A stretch of 64,000 nt of DNA from Icerya purchasi (taxonomy: Eukaryota > Arthropoda > Insecta > Hemiptera > Monophlebidae): the NCBI GenBank assembly GCA_039619475.1, contig CM077115.1, forward strand, positions 445,149,292 through 445,213,291. Direction: 5' to 3'. The stretch's first letter is position 1, and each line of letters starts with the position of its first letter. The translations under genes and the position numbers were made by a program. Shown here piece by piece: positions 44,133 to 55,800 of this stretch. The notes beneath the pieces are model-generated. The model was not told where the DNA came from. It saw only the letters and a program-made list of their open reading frames with translations, and ran no database searches.

Positions 44133-46540
44133 GACCGTAAGCGAGCGCTAAGAAAATACAAAGCAACAAAGTTAATCAGTGATCTAATTGAGTTTAAAAA
44201 GCTGCGTGCCAAAGCACGGTTTATAATTAAGACAAAGAAGCGTGAATCCTGGAATTCTTTCGTTTCATCCATCATCCAATCAACATCCAACCAAGCGACC
44301 TGGACTAAAATTAAGTCAATGAACGGCCTCAACCGAGCAAACCCTGCAATTATCTTAATCCATAATAACATGGTCATATCGGACCCAGGCGCTGTGGCGG
44401 ATGCCTTCGCTCAACATTACCAAAAGGAATTCTCTTCCCTTGCCTATTCACCCGAGTTCACTGTGAAAAAAGTCGTTTGTGAACAACAAGACCCAATCTT
44501 GCCTCAACAGTCCTCAGAAGCTTATAATACCAATTTTACTATGTCTGAGTTAAACTTTCAAATTAAATACCATACTCGCAACAGTGCACCTGGCCCCGAT
44601 TCCATCCACCCATACATGGTTAAATACCTACCACTACAAGCTAAAGAGTTTCTCCTAAAAATCTATAATCAGATATGGTCATCCGGTAATATCCCTCAAT
44701 CTTGGAAAATGGCGTATGTTATTCCCATCTTAAAACTAAATAAAGACCCATTCCATCCTGAAAGTTATCGACCAATCTCTTTACTAAGTGTCCTATCTAA
44801 AATAATGGACAAGATGGTAAATAGGCGCCTCCTGTATGTTCTCGAACAAAATAATGTCCTTTCCCCGATTCAAGCCATCATCCTTCTAACGCTCAATCAA
44901 TCCTCCAGAAAGCGATAAACAAAATTCAGAGCTGGTCTGAAATAAACGGACTAGCCATCTCAACAAGTAAAACAGTGTGTATCCATTTTTACAGGGGACG
45001 TCGTGCACCTTCGAGCTTACTCCTAAAATTAAATAATCATCTTATCCCTCAAAAAACAACGGTCAAATTCCTTGGGTTATCTTTCGACTCCAGGCTTACG
45101 TGGAAACCTCATATTTCTGAATTAAAACTGAGATGCACCAAAGCTATTCCTATTCTGAAATATCTGGCGAGTTTCAGATGCAACATCAATCCTAAATTCC
45201 TCCATAATATATATAGATCACTTATCTTATCAAAAATCAACTACGGGTGCCAGGTGTACTCTTCTGCAAGTAAATCATTACTGAAGTCCCTCGATCCCGT
45301 GCACCATGCCGCTCTGAGGACTATACTGGGGGTGCATCGAACATCTCCGGCAGCCAGTATGTGCGCTCTAACCGGCTGCCCCCCTCTCTCTTACTACCGA
45401 AACTATTTCACACTAAGAAACACGTACCACAATCTCAATTACATACAAAACTTTCCGTTTCACTTAGATAAATGCCCTCTCAAGCCAAGTTTTTCAGATG
45501 ACCCCCTGCTGGAGGTAAAGGCTGTCTTGCACGGATACAGGATCACGTTCCTAGAGAAACCAATACCTACCCCAATGATTATGATTCCCCCTTGGATGTC
45601 CAAAAAAACGAACATCGATACATCGTTGAAATCGAATCCAGGTACAAAAAATTTCCAATGTTCGGCAGAAATGGCAGCCAGAGCAATTAGCAAATACGTG
45701 AACCACCTAGTATACTACACAGATGAAGCTAAGGCAAAAGGCAAAGCAGGACCACTACCGGCATCCTATGCCTTCGTGGGGCACGGCATCTCACACCAAG
45801 CTAGACTTAACGATGCCTGTGATGCATTGGATGCAGAACTGCACGGAATTTCTTACTGCCTCCAGCACTTAGCCACGGATTACAACAAATCTATAAAAGT
45901 TCTAATAGCCACAGATTCCCTACAGGCGTTATGCATGCTGTAAAACCAAAAATGCAGCAACCCGCTAATATTGAAAATACATTACCTTCTAAATCAGCTA
46001 AACCAAAAGAACAGTCGGGTAACTTTCATATGGGTCCCTGGATACATTGGGGTACCTGGTAATGAGAGGGTCGATGTGGAAGCGCGTTCAGCGTTGTCCT
46101 CGCCAATGCCAGAGGACTCGGACCTACCATCATCGATGATGCATATTTTTCTAAAAAAGTGCGAGAACCAATGGAAAACGAATGGGCAGCTACAACAACG
46201 TTCTTAAAAAACATTAAGCCCACAGTCGAACCATGGTGGCCACTGGAGGGAATATCCCGACTTGATTTTAAAAGTCTTAGCCGGCTGCGAATCGGCCACG
46301 GCACTATGTCGCACGGTCATATAATTAGCAAATCTTCGCCCCCCCACTATGTGCCTCTTCTGCGGCCAGGCTGGTACACCGACAGTTCCACACATTCTTC
46401 TCACGTGCCCAAAGTTCACCACGTTCAGGACGCAACATAGCCTACCCAATAACGTGCAAGATTGTCTGGCAAACACTACAACTAACGTCACAAGGGTTAT
46501 AGCCTTCGTCACAACGAGTGGTTTGACCGAACACATATAA
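44133..46540 (+). pseudogene. RT (core deleted), RNase H and C-terminus of the I-like LINE
   Basis: The RT fingers are readable (APGPDSIHPYMVKYLP, PESYRPISLLSVLSKIMDKM, then LEQNNVLSPIQ). Right after, sequence jumps to the thumb (INKIQSWSEINGL-like, TVKFLGLSFDSRLTWKPHI). Motifs A, B and C, including the YADD box, are absent, a loss of roughly 150 codons near 44880-44930. RNase H follows (YYTDEAKAKG, LDAELHGI, ATDSLQAL, then after a stop at 45941 WVPGYIGVPGNERVDVEAR) and a CLFCGQAGTPTVPHILLTC segment to the stop at 46538. Confidence 0.8.
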
Positions 46541-46639
46541 GGTACCTCCATATATTTGCTGTAATAACCTTAGTAGTTACAAACGGCGCATGTAAAAAAG
46601 GTGAGTAATAATAGAAAAAAAAAATAATAAAAAAAAAAA

Positions 46640-46985
46640 TCATATATTTTAGATTCGAGAGAGACATTATGTCACTGTGTTCCAAATGAAGTAGAAATGT
46701 ATGTTGATATAGGATGGAAATGGGCTGAAATATGATTGAAGTGATGAGTAAATCTTGCCCATAAATTACATTTAAAAAGTTCTCCGCCTGTGCATTATGA
46801 AGCAATAAGTCAACATTAAAATCACCAAAAATTAGGAAATTATCATTATTTAATTTCTTTAAAAGTGTTGAGGCTTCTTTTATAAATTTGCCTACGTTTT
46901 TACTCGGTGCTTGATATATAGCAATTAAACATAAAGAATTATTTTCCACATATCTATATCAACCATCAAAATATCTTTACTCATA
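46640..46985 (-). pseudogene. LINE endonuclease fragment (CR1/L2-like)
   Basis: The minus-strand frame has CLIAIYQAPSKN, FIKEASTLLKKL and FLIFGDFNVDLL, the central part of a LINE endonuclease in the style of CR1/L2-group elements (GDFNVDLL). The catalytic Glu and SDH regions are not present in recognisable form. It is a short isolated relic. Confidence 0.55.
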
Positions 46986-46986
46986 A

Positions 46987-47155
46987 TTATTCGACAATGT
47001 CTGGATCATGCAATACACCTTCCTCTTTCTCTTGAAAATTCTTCTTCTTCTCAACTTCTAATCTGAGATTGTTTAGCACAATCAGAGGAACGTCGTTCAG
47101 TTTACCACTTCCTATGCTCTGATCTATACGTTTTATTATATTCTTCTAGTTTTGA
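46987..47155 (-). CDS. Short unassigned coding-like stretch
   Basis: The minus strand is open for about 55 codons ending at 46987-46989: IIKRIDQSIGSGKLNDV, then VLNNLRLEVEKKK and EEGVLHDPDIVE. It looks protein-like (charged, helix-prone) but I do not recognise it. It might be the tail of a host or LINE gene; there is no start in view. Confidence 0.25.
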
Positions 47156-47591
47156 CGTCTATCGACATTCTTTTTTCCGTTTTACGCTGCCCATTTCATT
47201 TTTTATTCAGTCCTTTTCCCACTTTTATTTTGTCGTAGATGACTTTTTTTTATGTACGTTAAATTTAGGCCGTTAAAATGAATTATTAGTCAAGTAAACC
47301 TTCCGCTGATATACATTAATACAGACACTGATCTAAACGTTGAAATTCTTTAAAAACCCAACTATAAGTCTACTATCGTGATGAGTCATATTTATACTTA
47401 TTGCGAGTACATTTTAATTCAAACGTTAACAAAGCACATAAAAAAATTCTTATTACACATTTCAGTTTATTGGGAAAGTTGAACCCTTCCAGTAAAACTT
47501 TGATGATTACAATTATAAACATTAGACGTAACATATACATATATTCAATTTAATCAATATAATTTACAGATTTTGTAATATGTGATTATAG
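47156..47591. other. AT-rich spacer or intron
   Basis: No gene is seen. 47500-47591 is similar to 61850-61905 and ends in a tgtgattatag splice-acceptor-like site. Confidence 0.45.
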
Positions 47592-47677
47592 GCCTAGATG
47601 TAGAACTTACAGAAGCAAATGCCAAAATCGAACTCTTAAAACAACAAGTGAGGATAGAAGAGTTACGTGCAGACAAA
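47592..47677 (+). CDS. Candidate coiled-coil exon of the micro-exon gene
   Basis: The acceptor tgtgattatag (to 47591) and the consensus donor AAA|gtaagt (47678) bound 86 bases. In the frame needing one incoming base it reads LDVELTEANAKIEL, then LKQQVRIEELRADK, a charged heptad-like helix. The phase fits the candidate signal-peptide exon at 41156-41231. Related segments occur at 61906-61965 (donor gtaagt kept, KTEEVRTYQ end) and 63257-63306 (AECKLELLEQDK, donor decayed to ataagt). Similarity is visible at the amino-acid level, favouring past coding use. The family is unknown. Confidence 0.45.
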
Positions 47678-47838
47678 GTAAGTGTTTTTATCAAATTTAC
47701 GAACCTGGCCATCGTTTTTTGTTGTTTTTTTTAGACCTCCAACAAAAAATGTGCTGGCCATTGATAACATTAATTCTTGTAACTTTTAATTCTAAGAAAA
47801 TTATAAATTTACTCCATTATTTCCATTTTCTGATACAG

Positions 47839-48180
47839 GTTAAGATGAACTGCTGCCAATTTTATACTTTGAATTTCAGCTTTATAGATTTATCGGGTGA
47901 TGAGTTATGATCTTTTAAGTGATTGTTGAGGTCGTTTTATATACCATATTTTATATTCTTGACGTTTTGCGTTTTTTTGCCGTACAGGGTAATCGGTCAT
48001 CTTCATGTTATAGATCGTTTTAAAGAGAATTTTAATTGTAATTTATGTTCCAAATTTGAAGATTGTAAATGAAGCCGTTTGTGAGTTATTGATTTTTATT
48101 TGATATTTTTGTCGTTTCTGAACCATCTTATAAGGATTCCGTACATTATATGTGTACATAGGTGTACGGAATCTTAAAAA
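47839..48180 (+). repeat. Dispersed hairpin repeat, copy 2, with a possible terminal exon
   Basis: After a good acceptor, ttctgatacag, a 72-base frame (47839-47910, 23 codons and TGA; VKMNCCQFYTLNFSFIDL) could end the micro-exon gene in phase 0. However the sequence belongs to the repeat also found at 11290 and 63467, and the 11.3-kb copy has no stop there. It may be an exonised repeat or no exon. The repeat ends in the aaggattccgtac / tgtacggaatctt hairpin. Confidence 0.45.
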
Positions 48181-48359
48181 TAAACAAAGTTTAGCTGGTA
48201 TCGGGAAAGACTTCACATTACCGTTTGAGAGTTAATATTATACGTACATCTATGTGCCTTTAATATTTATAGTGATTTGTATATTTTTTTGGTACATATT
48301 TCTCCCTTAATTCTTTTGTGACAGTTCTGACTTTTGATTTTTATCTTTTATCTCTAATA

Positions 48360-49560
48360 AAATTCTACAAATAATATCAGTTTTCTTATGCAATTATTCT
48401 TATTTTCTTTTCTATATACAGAGGTGTATCTCCAAATTTTCTTCCGCAAATGTCAAATTTTTTATTATAGTTATAATCCATTTTCTGTGCTTCATTCAAT
48501 TTTTTGCTAAATATTCTTATGCAATATGTGAAACATCTAATTTTTCATACAATTTTTTTGCTCCGTCAAAACCAAAATACTCCAATAAATTCTAATTTCT
48601 TCATTAGCATACTTAATATAAGAAATAAAACTGATTGGTAAATTTCTTTGGAGTTAACTGTGTAAGATTTACGTTTTTCACTTCTCCCTTTGTTTTATAT
48701 TGGTTTGCAGCATCAGATTTCGAAGAAACTTAGTTTTTGTATCTTTCTATTAAATTCTTTAAATTTTTTTTTTTCTCTTTCGCGCTATGCACAGCAGCTA
48801 GGCTAGAATCGCGGCCTGCAAGTTTATTATATTTTATAAAATAGGTTTAGTGATTTGAAAAGATCGAGAAGGATTGCGACGGATGGCGAATCCTGAGATA
48901 GAAGTGACAGAGGGGGATATATGCGGAGGGAAGCTAGATCATAGGTTAAGGATCTTTGGATGATCAGTTAGAAGGTGGGGATGGTGATAGGAACTTCACA
49001 TCTGTCACAAATTGGTAGAGCAAACTTCTGAAATATATATGCATGTGTGAAGATGGAATGGCTGATACGTAGACGGCACAGCACCACTTGATCCTTTCGA
49101 CCTTCTGGCTGAAATTTCCAATCGCGAACTAATGGTTTGACTGCATGTAGGTGTGATGAATTTTGTTGTTCCTTTAAATTTATTTAGCTTCTTTATAAGA
49201 TTTTTAGAATCATCATATGTAGCAAATGGAACCTTCATTGAATAGTTATAATTATTAAATTTAACAATATTATTACATTTACTAGGTAGAGTTATTTTAA
49301 AAGGTTTATTTAATCCATAAATTATTATAAAAAGATAATAACTTTTCATAAAAAAAGCTAGTTAGACACTTTTTACAAAGATCTTACAATTTTTTACAAC
49401 TTGTTTTCCAACTAATCTCCATGAATCTTTAAATAAACGACAATGAGGATTTTCTTTATTATCCTCTAAAAATAGTAAATTAGTATGATTTTCTTTTCCT
49501 TCTTTCGTTATATCTGGGAATAGATTTTATGACTGTTATTATGATGATATATGCACATTA
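48360..49560 (-). pseudogene. Second DNA polymerase B relic, N-terminal half
   Basis: Decayed minus-strand frames give NLLFLEDNKENPHCRL, WRLVGKQVVKN, then KPFKITLPSKCNNIVKFNNY and VPFATYDDSKNLIKKL, in the order found before the exonuclease of Polinton-like polymerases (compare VPFVIYADFE, where the catalytic D.E now reads DDSK). Further along, SDAANQYKTKGEV and FISYIKYANEE fit the following part. It is far more decayed than 33890-36640. A partial copy is at 62045-62345. Confidence 0.5.
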
Positions 49561-50029
49561 ATTCATCATTCTTCCTCAATTAAATTAAATCCTATTTACA
49601 AATTTATTAATATCAGTCACTTTTATTAGAAATTCATTAAAGCTTCATCAAAAATATGTTCATATTTTTTATATTCAGACACTCTTTTTGGATCTCTATC
49701 TATAGGAAATAATTCAGTTAAATATATCGTAAGTAACATACATTATTTAAATATTTAATTTCAATAGTTTTTTTCCTTGCTAAAATATCTGGATGGTCAA
49801 GGTAAAAGGATCATACCTATCTACATTAATTGTAGAACTATCAATTAATCTTAAAACCCGCTGGAGTAACTTCTAAATTATCAGATATATTTTCATGTCT
49901 TCCTAATACACAGTCAATAACACTTTGTATATTTCATTAACGTTACATTCGGGAAGAATTATTTAGTTTTTAGTTTGTAAATACATTGATTCTGTCTGAA
50001 TAATTTTGGCATGTCTTACTCTTTTACAG

Positions 50030-50092
50030 GCTGATCTTACATGGAAAGTAGAGAAATTAAAGTACAATTTGTAGATAAAAGACGAAAAACTA
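50030..50092 (+). pseudogene. Micro-exon-like block, decayed
   Basis: It has the acceptor ttttacag and donor gtgagt (50093). The 63-base block begins GCTGATCTTACATGG, matching the position of the 33-base exon at 50567 plus an extra 30 bases. It is closed by an in-frame TAG, and the other phases are closed too, so it is non-functional as read unless an internal gtagag at 50048 serves as donor. Confidence 0.3.
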
Positions 50093-50566
50093 GTGAGTAA
50101 TTGTGATTCGCATTTTATTATATCCCTAATTGATTAATTGTTAAAATAATTGGATTCATTATTGTAAATTCATTTGTTTTTGTAGATGTTAGTTTTACTT
50201 AGTAAAGTAGCAAAAATGCGAAACAAATTTAAAAAAAACTTTACTCAAGTCATAATTTGTAATAATATCTAGATGGTCAAGGTAAAAGGATCATACCTAT
50301 TTACATTAATTCTAGAACTATCAAATTATCTTAAAACCCACTAGAGTAACCTCTAAATTATCGGATATGTTTTCAAGTCAATGACATTTTCATATATTTC
50401 ATTGAAGTTGCATTCGAGAAGAACTATTTAGTTTTCAGCATCTAAATGCATTGATTCTGTCTCAATAATTTCTGTATGTTCTACTACTCGAGAACAATAG
50501 CTTAGAATTAACATGCACGAACGCGATTCGAACACTTGTTAATTCGTTCGTTCTACTCTGTTACAG

Positions 50567-50599
50567 GCTCAACTTTTTGGTGCATTGAAGAATAAAACG
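50567..50599 (+). CDS. Candidate 33-nt micro-exon
   Basis: It is bounded by ctctgttacag and the donor gtaggt. Eleven codons in phase 0 read AQLFGALKNKT. The same place in the related unit at 63150-63182 is also exactly 33 bases, with a different sequence (EAERKRHNKQM). Equal length with diverged content is what fast-evolving micro-exon genes show. Confidence 0.35.
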
Positions 50600-50740
50600 G
50601 TAGGTAATTGTGATTCATATTTTATTATTTCACTAACTGATTAATTATTAAAATAATTCGATTCATTATTGTAAACTTATTTGTTTTTGTAGATGCTAGT
50701 TTTACTTAGTAAAGTAACAAAAATGCGAAACTAATTTAAA

Positions 50741-51408
50741 AAAAACTTTACTCAAGTCATAATTTGTAGTTAATTTTAATTGATATGTACACCTACACAC
50801 TTGATATATTTTTAGTTTTTTATTGTTTCCGCTGAAATTTATTTTCTTAAAATTTACCGGTATAGCATTAAATCGCGATTTGTTGATTCTTTAATGAATG
50901 CATTTTTAAATATTTTTGGAACTGTACAAATATTTTTGAAGCTACCCAACAAATTGTTGTCAAATCTTGGTGTTACTGGCCGTTAAAACAGTGTTTGAAA
51001 TAATTCGGTGTGTTATTTTCGATTCAATTTTATATGTAATTCGAATGCACAGTCAATTCTGAGTAAATTAAATAATGGAATGAAACCAATAACAAATATG
51101 AAATGAACCAAAACGTTTATTTAATCCCAAAATTATATGAAATAAACTTAATACTTTAGTATAAATATATTACCTTTAGCATATTCTATTTTTATTATTT
51201 TTATTTTTACAAAGTTTTAAAGGTGGTTTTTATTAAAAATTAATTTAATATACTCTTGAAACATTTTTAATTTAAATTTGTCAATAATTTGTATAGAATA
51301 AGTAATACATTTCCATAAAAACACAATTTTAACAAATGTAAAATAAACTGTAAGAATATATGTTACCTTAAATCCTTAAAAACAAAAATCTATAAAACAT
51401 AATTCAAA
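50741..51408. other. AT-rich spacer, no gene seen
   Basis: Very AT-rich with no readable frames. Its last bases (51409-51416, cctaatgt) are the left target duplication of the following MITE. Confidence 0.5.
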
Positions 51409-51416
51409 CCTAATGT

Positions 51417-51708
51417 CAAGGGCGTTGCCAGCCGATGAGCCAGGGAGGGGCAAGATGAGTTGCCAGCCGCCAGGGGGGGCAAAATGATAGAAAGAGGATA
51501 TGAGTTATAGAAAAAAACAAATTTTTAAGTTGTAAAGGCTTAATATTTTATTAAACAAGAATGAAATCTTAATTAAAACACAAGTTTTCCAAATTGTCCA
51601 TGATTACGCACCCATGAATGTTCATCAATGTCAGTTAATTAAAAAGTTTCAAGGCTCCAGGGGGGGGGGGGCAGTTGCCCCTCCCTGCCCCCGCTGACGG
51701 CGCCCATG
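51417..51708. mobile_element. hAT-type MITE
   Basis: The 292-bp element has imperfect inverted termini: caagggcgttgccagc on the left, and on the right the complement of catgggcgccgtcagc, both continuing to agggaggggcaa. An 8-bp duplication, cctaatgt and cctaatat (seven of eight), lies at 51409-51416 and 51709-51716. Eight-base duplications and a CA.GGGCG end fit hAT. The termini resemble the hAT relic end at 11685. Confidence 0.8.
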
Positions 51709-51764
51709 CCTAATATTACTGTAATTTAAAGTTGTAATGTCTATATTACATACTGTATATATAT

Positions 51765-52850
51765 TGTTATGAATCGAAAATTATGTCCCCGTTTTGGGAG
51801 CCAGTTGATATAAATCGATTTTCTTCCTTCTTGGAGATTTTCAGATGAGGATCGATTAAAATATTATCAAAAATATATAAAAAAAAAAAATATCAAAAAC
51901 TAATTATTGCGGGCGCCAATAGCAAAATTTACCGGTTTGCTATTCCCGGAAAGCTCGGCCTGGCAGAGCTTTAGGCTTTTAATCATAAAAAAATAAATAT
52001 AAAAAAAAACGACTCGCGAAATCCGCCGTTCGATGGCGGTATCTCTCCCGGTGGAGATATCACGGGGTAACCACGTGTCCAATTACGAAACCTATTTTTT
52101 ATGAAACGCGTTTACTCACATAAAGTTTACAAAAAACACAAAATTCCGAACATTACGATTAAACAAAAAAAACGAGATTCTGGTCAAAACTACGGATTAT
52201 TACAAGCGGAAATTAACGACGACTAGAGTACAAAAGATACACGTGACGGCGTGTTCTTTCGACGACCAATTAAAAAGAAAAACCACGACGAATCATTACC
52301 GACTCGCGTGCACAACCGAATTGATCTCGTTAACAAACTGAACTAAACACTGATTATCGATTTACCGTTTCTAGCACGAACGAAGATTTTTCGGTACACG
52401 GTGGGCTATTCCAAACGATATAGTCGATCGCTGAAAATTACCCCGTACCTTATCAATTAACACGCACGCCGATTTTTCTAGAACATTCTTATAATTATAC
52501 GTATTTTAAATCGGCTGCTACCCTGTCTCTTCGGGATTTCACCAATTCTCTCGCGACTCTCGTAGCTACACGCTCCGTACTTATACGTTTCGACGGTAAA
52601 CGCGACCGCGATTTCCCCCGCGAAGCCAGTTCACCCCCGCAACACAGCCGACAGAACGGCTGCGTCCGGAATAACCAGGCTTCTCGGTCGAAATATCATC
52701 TCCGATCGCAATTCACCGTCATTTATGCTGCCCGAGAAAAACCCGAAATGTAAAATGAATTAAATCGAAATAATAATTTCTACCTCGGACAGCATTATCA
52801 GAAACCGTATAAAGCGTAATTAAACCACTACAACTGCCGAATCCGTCTCA
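51765..52850 (-). repeat. 3' LTR of element 2
   Basis: This is the left copy, the 3' LTR in element orientation, and is apparently identical to 58056-59141. Confidence 0.9.
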
Positions 52851-52891
52851 CTGCCCCACCCTTATTTTCATCCAAAACAGAAGTTTTGGAT
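52851..52891 (-). promoter_or_regulatory. Polypurine tract and hairpin of element 2
   Basis: Read on the minus strand, aagggtggggcag abuts the LTR. Just upstream is the stem atccaaaac, loop, gttttggat (52870-52891), the same layout as 17843-17884 in element 1. Confidence 0.75.
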
Positions 52892-55800
52892 CAGAATTCA
52901 GGTGCCAAAATACGAGAGGATTCGGACTAGCCGTCGCAAAGCTACGGAGTCCTGAACATATCTCCGCCATTCTATCCCGCACCAGTACGCCACACACTGT
53001 ACCTTAAAATTACTCACACGTACTATACTCGCACACCACTGGGACAACACCAGGTCATGTCCAAAATTTAAGCTTCACGAGCTCAAGGCTCAGAACAATG
53101 GATCAAAAAAATCAAAAAAACATCAACGAAATTTAGCCGGCCGAAAGGCGGTAAATACCGAATCCAAAGTAAATCAACAATATCTAAGTGCAAAACATCG
53201 TTGATGTCCATTCCGAAAAACCGCGGGATACACCCGACAAAGAAAAAAATGCAAAGCGCAACGGATACCCGCGAAACAACAAATATGGGCACCCGTCAGA
53301 GACTATGAAAGCAGAGACATTTCGGAATGGACACCCCTACCATAGGCCCAAATGCCAAAACAGGGACTAAAAAAACCTTTGAATCAAAAAAACAATCATT
53401 TTTCCGACGGCGCACATTAGGAAAAGCGATTTTACAGAGGAAAAAGAGAAAGGGACGAAAAAGTGTACTTGTCCTCCACATCCAGGAAAATTGTGGCCCC
53501 GCAACGGAAGGTTTGTGCGCACGCACGAAAACCCAAAACAAGAGCACCAACACGCCCAGGCGCACTAAAACCAAAACATGGGCCCTGGCACGTGTGGCCT
53601 CGGCAAAAATGGGCACCACAGAAAGCGGAGATGTGGCCGAACCCGCACACTCATGAGGAAAACTAGAAAGGATTGGAAAACGAAATTGGAATACCGAATA
53701 GAAAATTTAGGAAAAAATGCCGAACGAAAACCATCATGAAAAACTGGTCGGAACCAGCTTTCATCCTTCCGAAGGCGATGAAACCACCTTGCATACCTTC
53801 CAAGGGCGTATGCCACCCATCTTGAATAGGAAATTTAAGATGGAGAAGCAGGAACATCTTCCCCAAAACCTAGGAAAGACCCTGGAAGCCGTGACTCGCG
53901 AAAAGGTAAAAAAAAATTTATTTAAATTACTGATAATATTCTCTAATGGGGACCTGGTGTACACGCAAAAGCAAAAAAAAATCAGATGCACCCCGACCTC
54001 CGGATACCGCAAGCGGTATATACAATTGCATCCGAGGTCGCGCACTCACACTCACACATTGTCCCAGCGCTAACGAGACAACAACAAAATTCTCGAAATC
54101 GACCACAACATAAACAAAATTTAGATAGCATCAGAAAATGCATCGACCATATGTCGAACTACCAAAGGCACTAACAAAACAATACCCTGCACAAAACACA
54201 GAATTCATCCAAAGGATGCCGGGTAGCGTTGTATTCACGCACGAATTTCCATAATAAAAAAACATATAACACATAAAGAAAAGAAAATAAGAAACAATTA
54301 GCGGGACTAAGTCGACGGGCTCGCGGGACGCCTTTGCGCTTCCGGATTAAAATGTAGGAGAAAATTCATGAATATAGTAATGGAATAACGGAAAAAAAAA
54401 AATGTAAACATTAAAGGAAAAAGGTGAGGACTCTACCACTGAGAAAACGGAATTCCGTGTACGTCCGCTGCTACAGTCTTTTTCTAATACCACGGGTTCC
54501 TGGGAAAAGAGGAAAAGAAGGATCGACACAAAAAAAAATATTCAGCGATGTTGAGAAAAAAAACATATCAACCGCACTGCGGGAAATCAAAATTCGCCAT
54601 CACATCGCGATTACGGATAGAGATCTCAGTCACGTATCTCCACCACCTTTTTTTTTTTTTTCGGGTACTCCGCATTGACAAGCACGGACGGCTTAATGGC
54701 AATTATGTGTCCTTTCTGTCGAGTTCAACGGTCTGTGCCGGAATCGGGTTCTTATAGACCCACTCGCCTACTGTGATCGGTAAAAAAATCCAACATCACC
54801 CCGTGGCGCACCCAAGACTTCCATCGGATGCTATGGCCGTATGCATTATCTGCTACCCACAACACCAACTGCTCGGACCACGAGATAAAAGAAAAATAAG
54901 ATTCCGGAGTACCAGGTATGCCCTTCTCTCTTACACACCCTATGGCCGCGTCTGCTTTCACAGCGCCCACAGAGTCAACGTGCCGACCGAAGACCCCTAC
55001 CGATCTGTCGAATGGACGATCAAATAATAGGATGGAATATTTAGGATAAGAACGAATGGGAAAAGAAGAGGAAAAGTGATCTCGGGAATGTAGGATGGGA
55101 TTTTAGGAAAGACCAAAACGGAATATTCCGATCGTTGGAATACGACAACAGAAAAATTCGAAGGTTTATACCCGGCACTGAAAACGCAAGCAAACGAGCC
55201 AGAATCTCCGACTTCAGTGATAGATGCAAATAGAGAGAGAAAAAAAAAAACAAGAAAAAAATTAATAAATTCTATCCGGAGCCATAAGTCCGCGAAAACC
55301 CGCGAAATACCCCAAATATCAAAAAAACATAAAAAAATAGTTGCCACACGACATCATAGCTGGCCTTAAAAAAAATTTACAACTGGAAACTACATCTACA
55401 AAATAAATTCAAAACTATGAGCTATCGCCCAAATGGAGTCTACTCGGCTATATAACCGGAATATAAATTCACAGATACATAAAATATAATTGTATTCATT
55501 TACACGCAGCCAAATTTATTGCCGTCACCGCAAATGGCTATTATCGTAACGGTAACCGCGACCAGCTGCAACAAACTACATCGCAACGATAATATAAATA
55601 TTTATTACGCCGGTTATCCATTCTATTTGTAATTTTCTTACATATAATTCTATTCTCACCCACACCTCACGTACGCGCCAGAGCTGGGTTCCAGAGTTAC
55701 GTGTATGAAGATGAAGTCTCAAAGATCTTAGGACGAGGAAAGAAACAAGTTTTTCTTAAACGGGAAAAATCCGCAAAACCGTAATCCGAAGCGCTAATGC

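Larger units (their letters stand above)
41339..46639 (+). mobile_element. I-superfamily LINE, near full length but RT-deleted (copy 2)
   Basis: It carries ORF1 (41441-43162), endonuclease (43209-44132), a partial RT, RNase H and the C-terminal Cys/His segment, then a 3' UTR and A-rich tail (about 46613-46639). A 7-bp candidate duplication, tcatata, is at 41332-41338 and 46640-46646; it is short and AT-rich, so tentative. It is the same family group as 1-1353 and 63806-64000. Several frameshifts and a deletion of the RT catalytic core make it inactive. Confidence 0.75.
49785..50740 (+). repeat. Two tandem intron-exon units (about 480-bp period)
   Basis: Units starting at 49785 and 50265 share tatct.gatggtcaaggtaa, acctctaaattatc, tttcatta, cattcgg, attgattctgtct, and a polypyrimidine-acag acceptor followed by a short exon-like block. 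Both then have gtttttgtag before ATG.TAGTTTTACTTAG. A third, partly truncated unit is at 63031-63240. It looks like segmental duplication of a gene made of very small exons. Confidence 0.55.

Noticed and set aside
47899..47910. GDEL at the end of the putative terminal exon, resembling an ER-retention signal
   Set aside because: The exon itself is doubtful and lies in a dispersed repeat; GDEL is not a standard KDEL variant, so I treat the match as chance.
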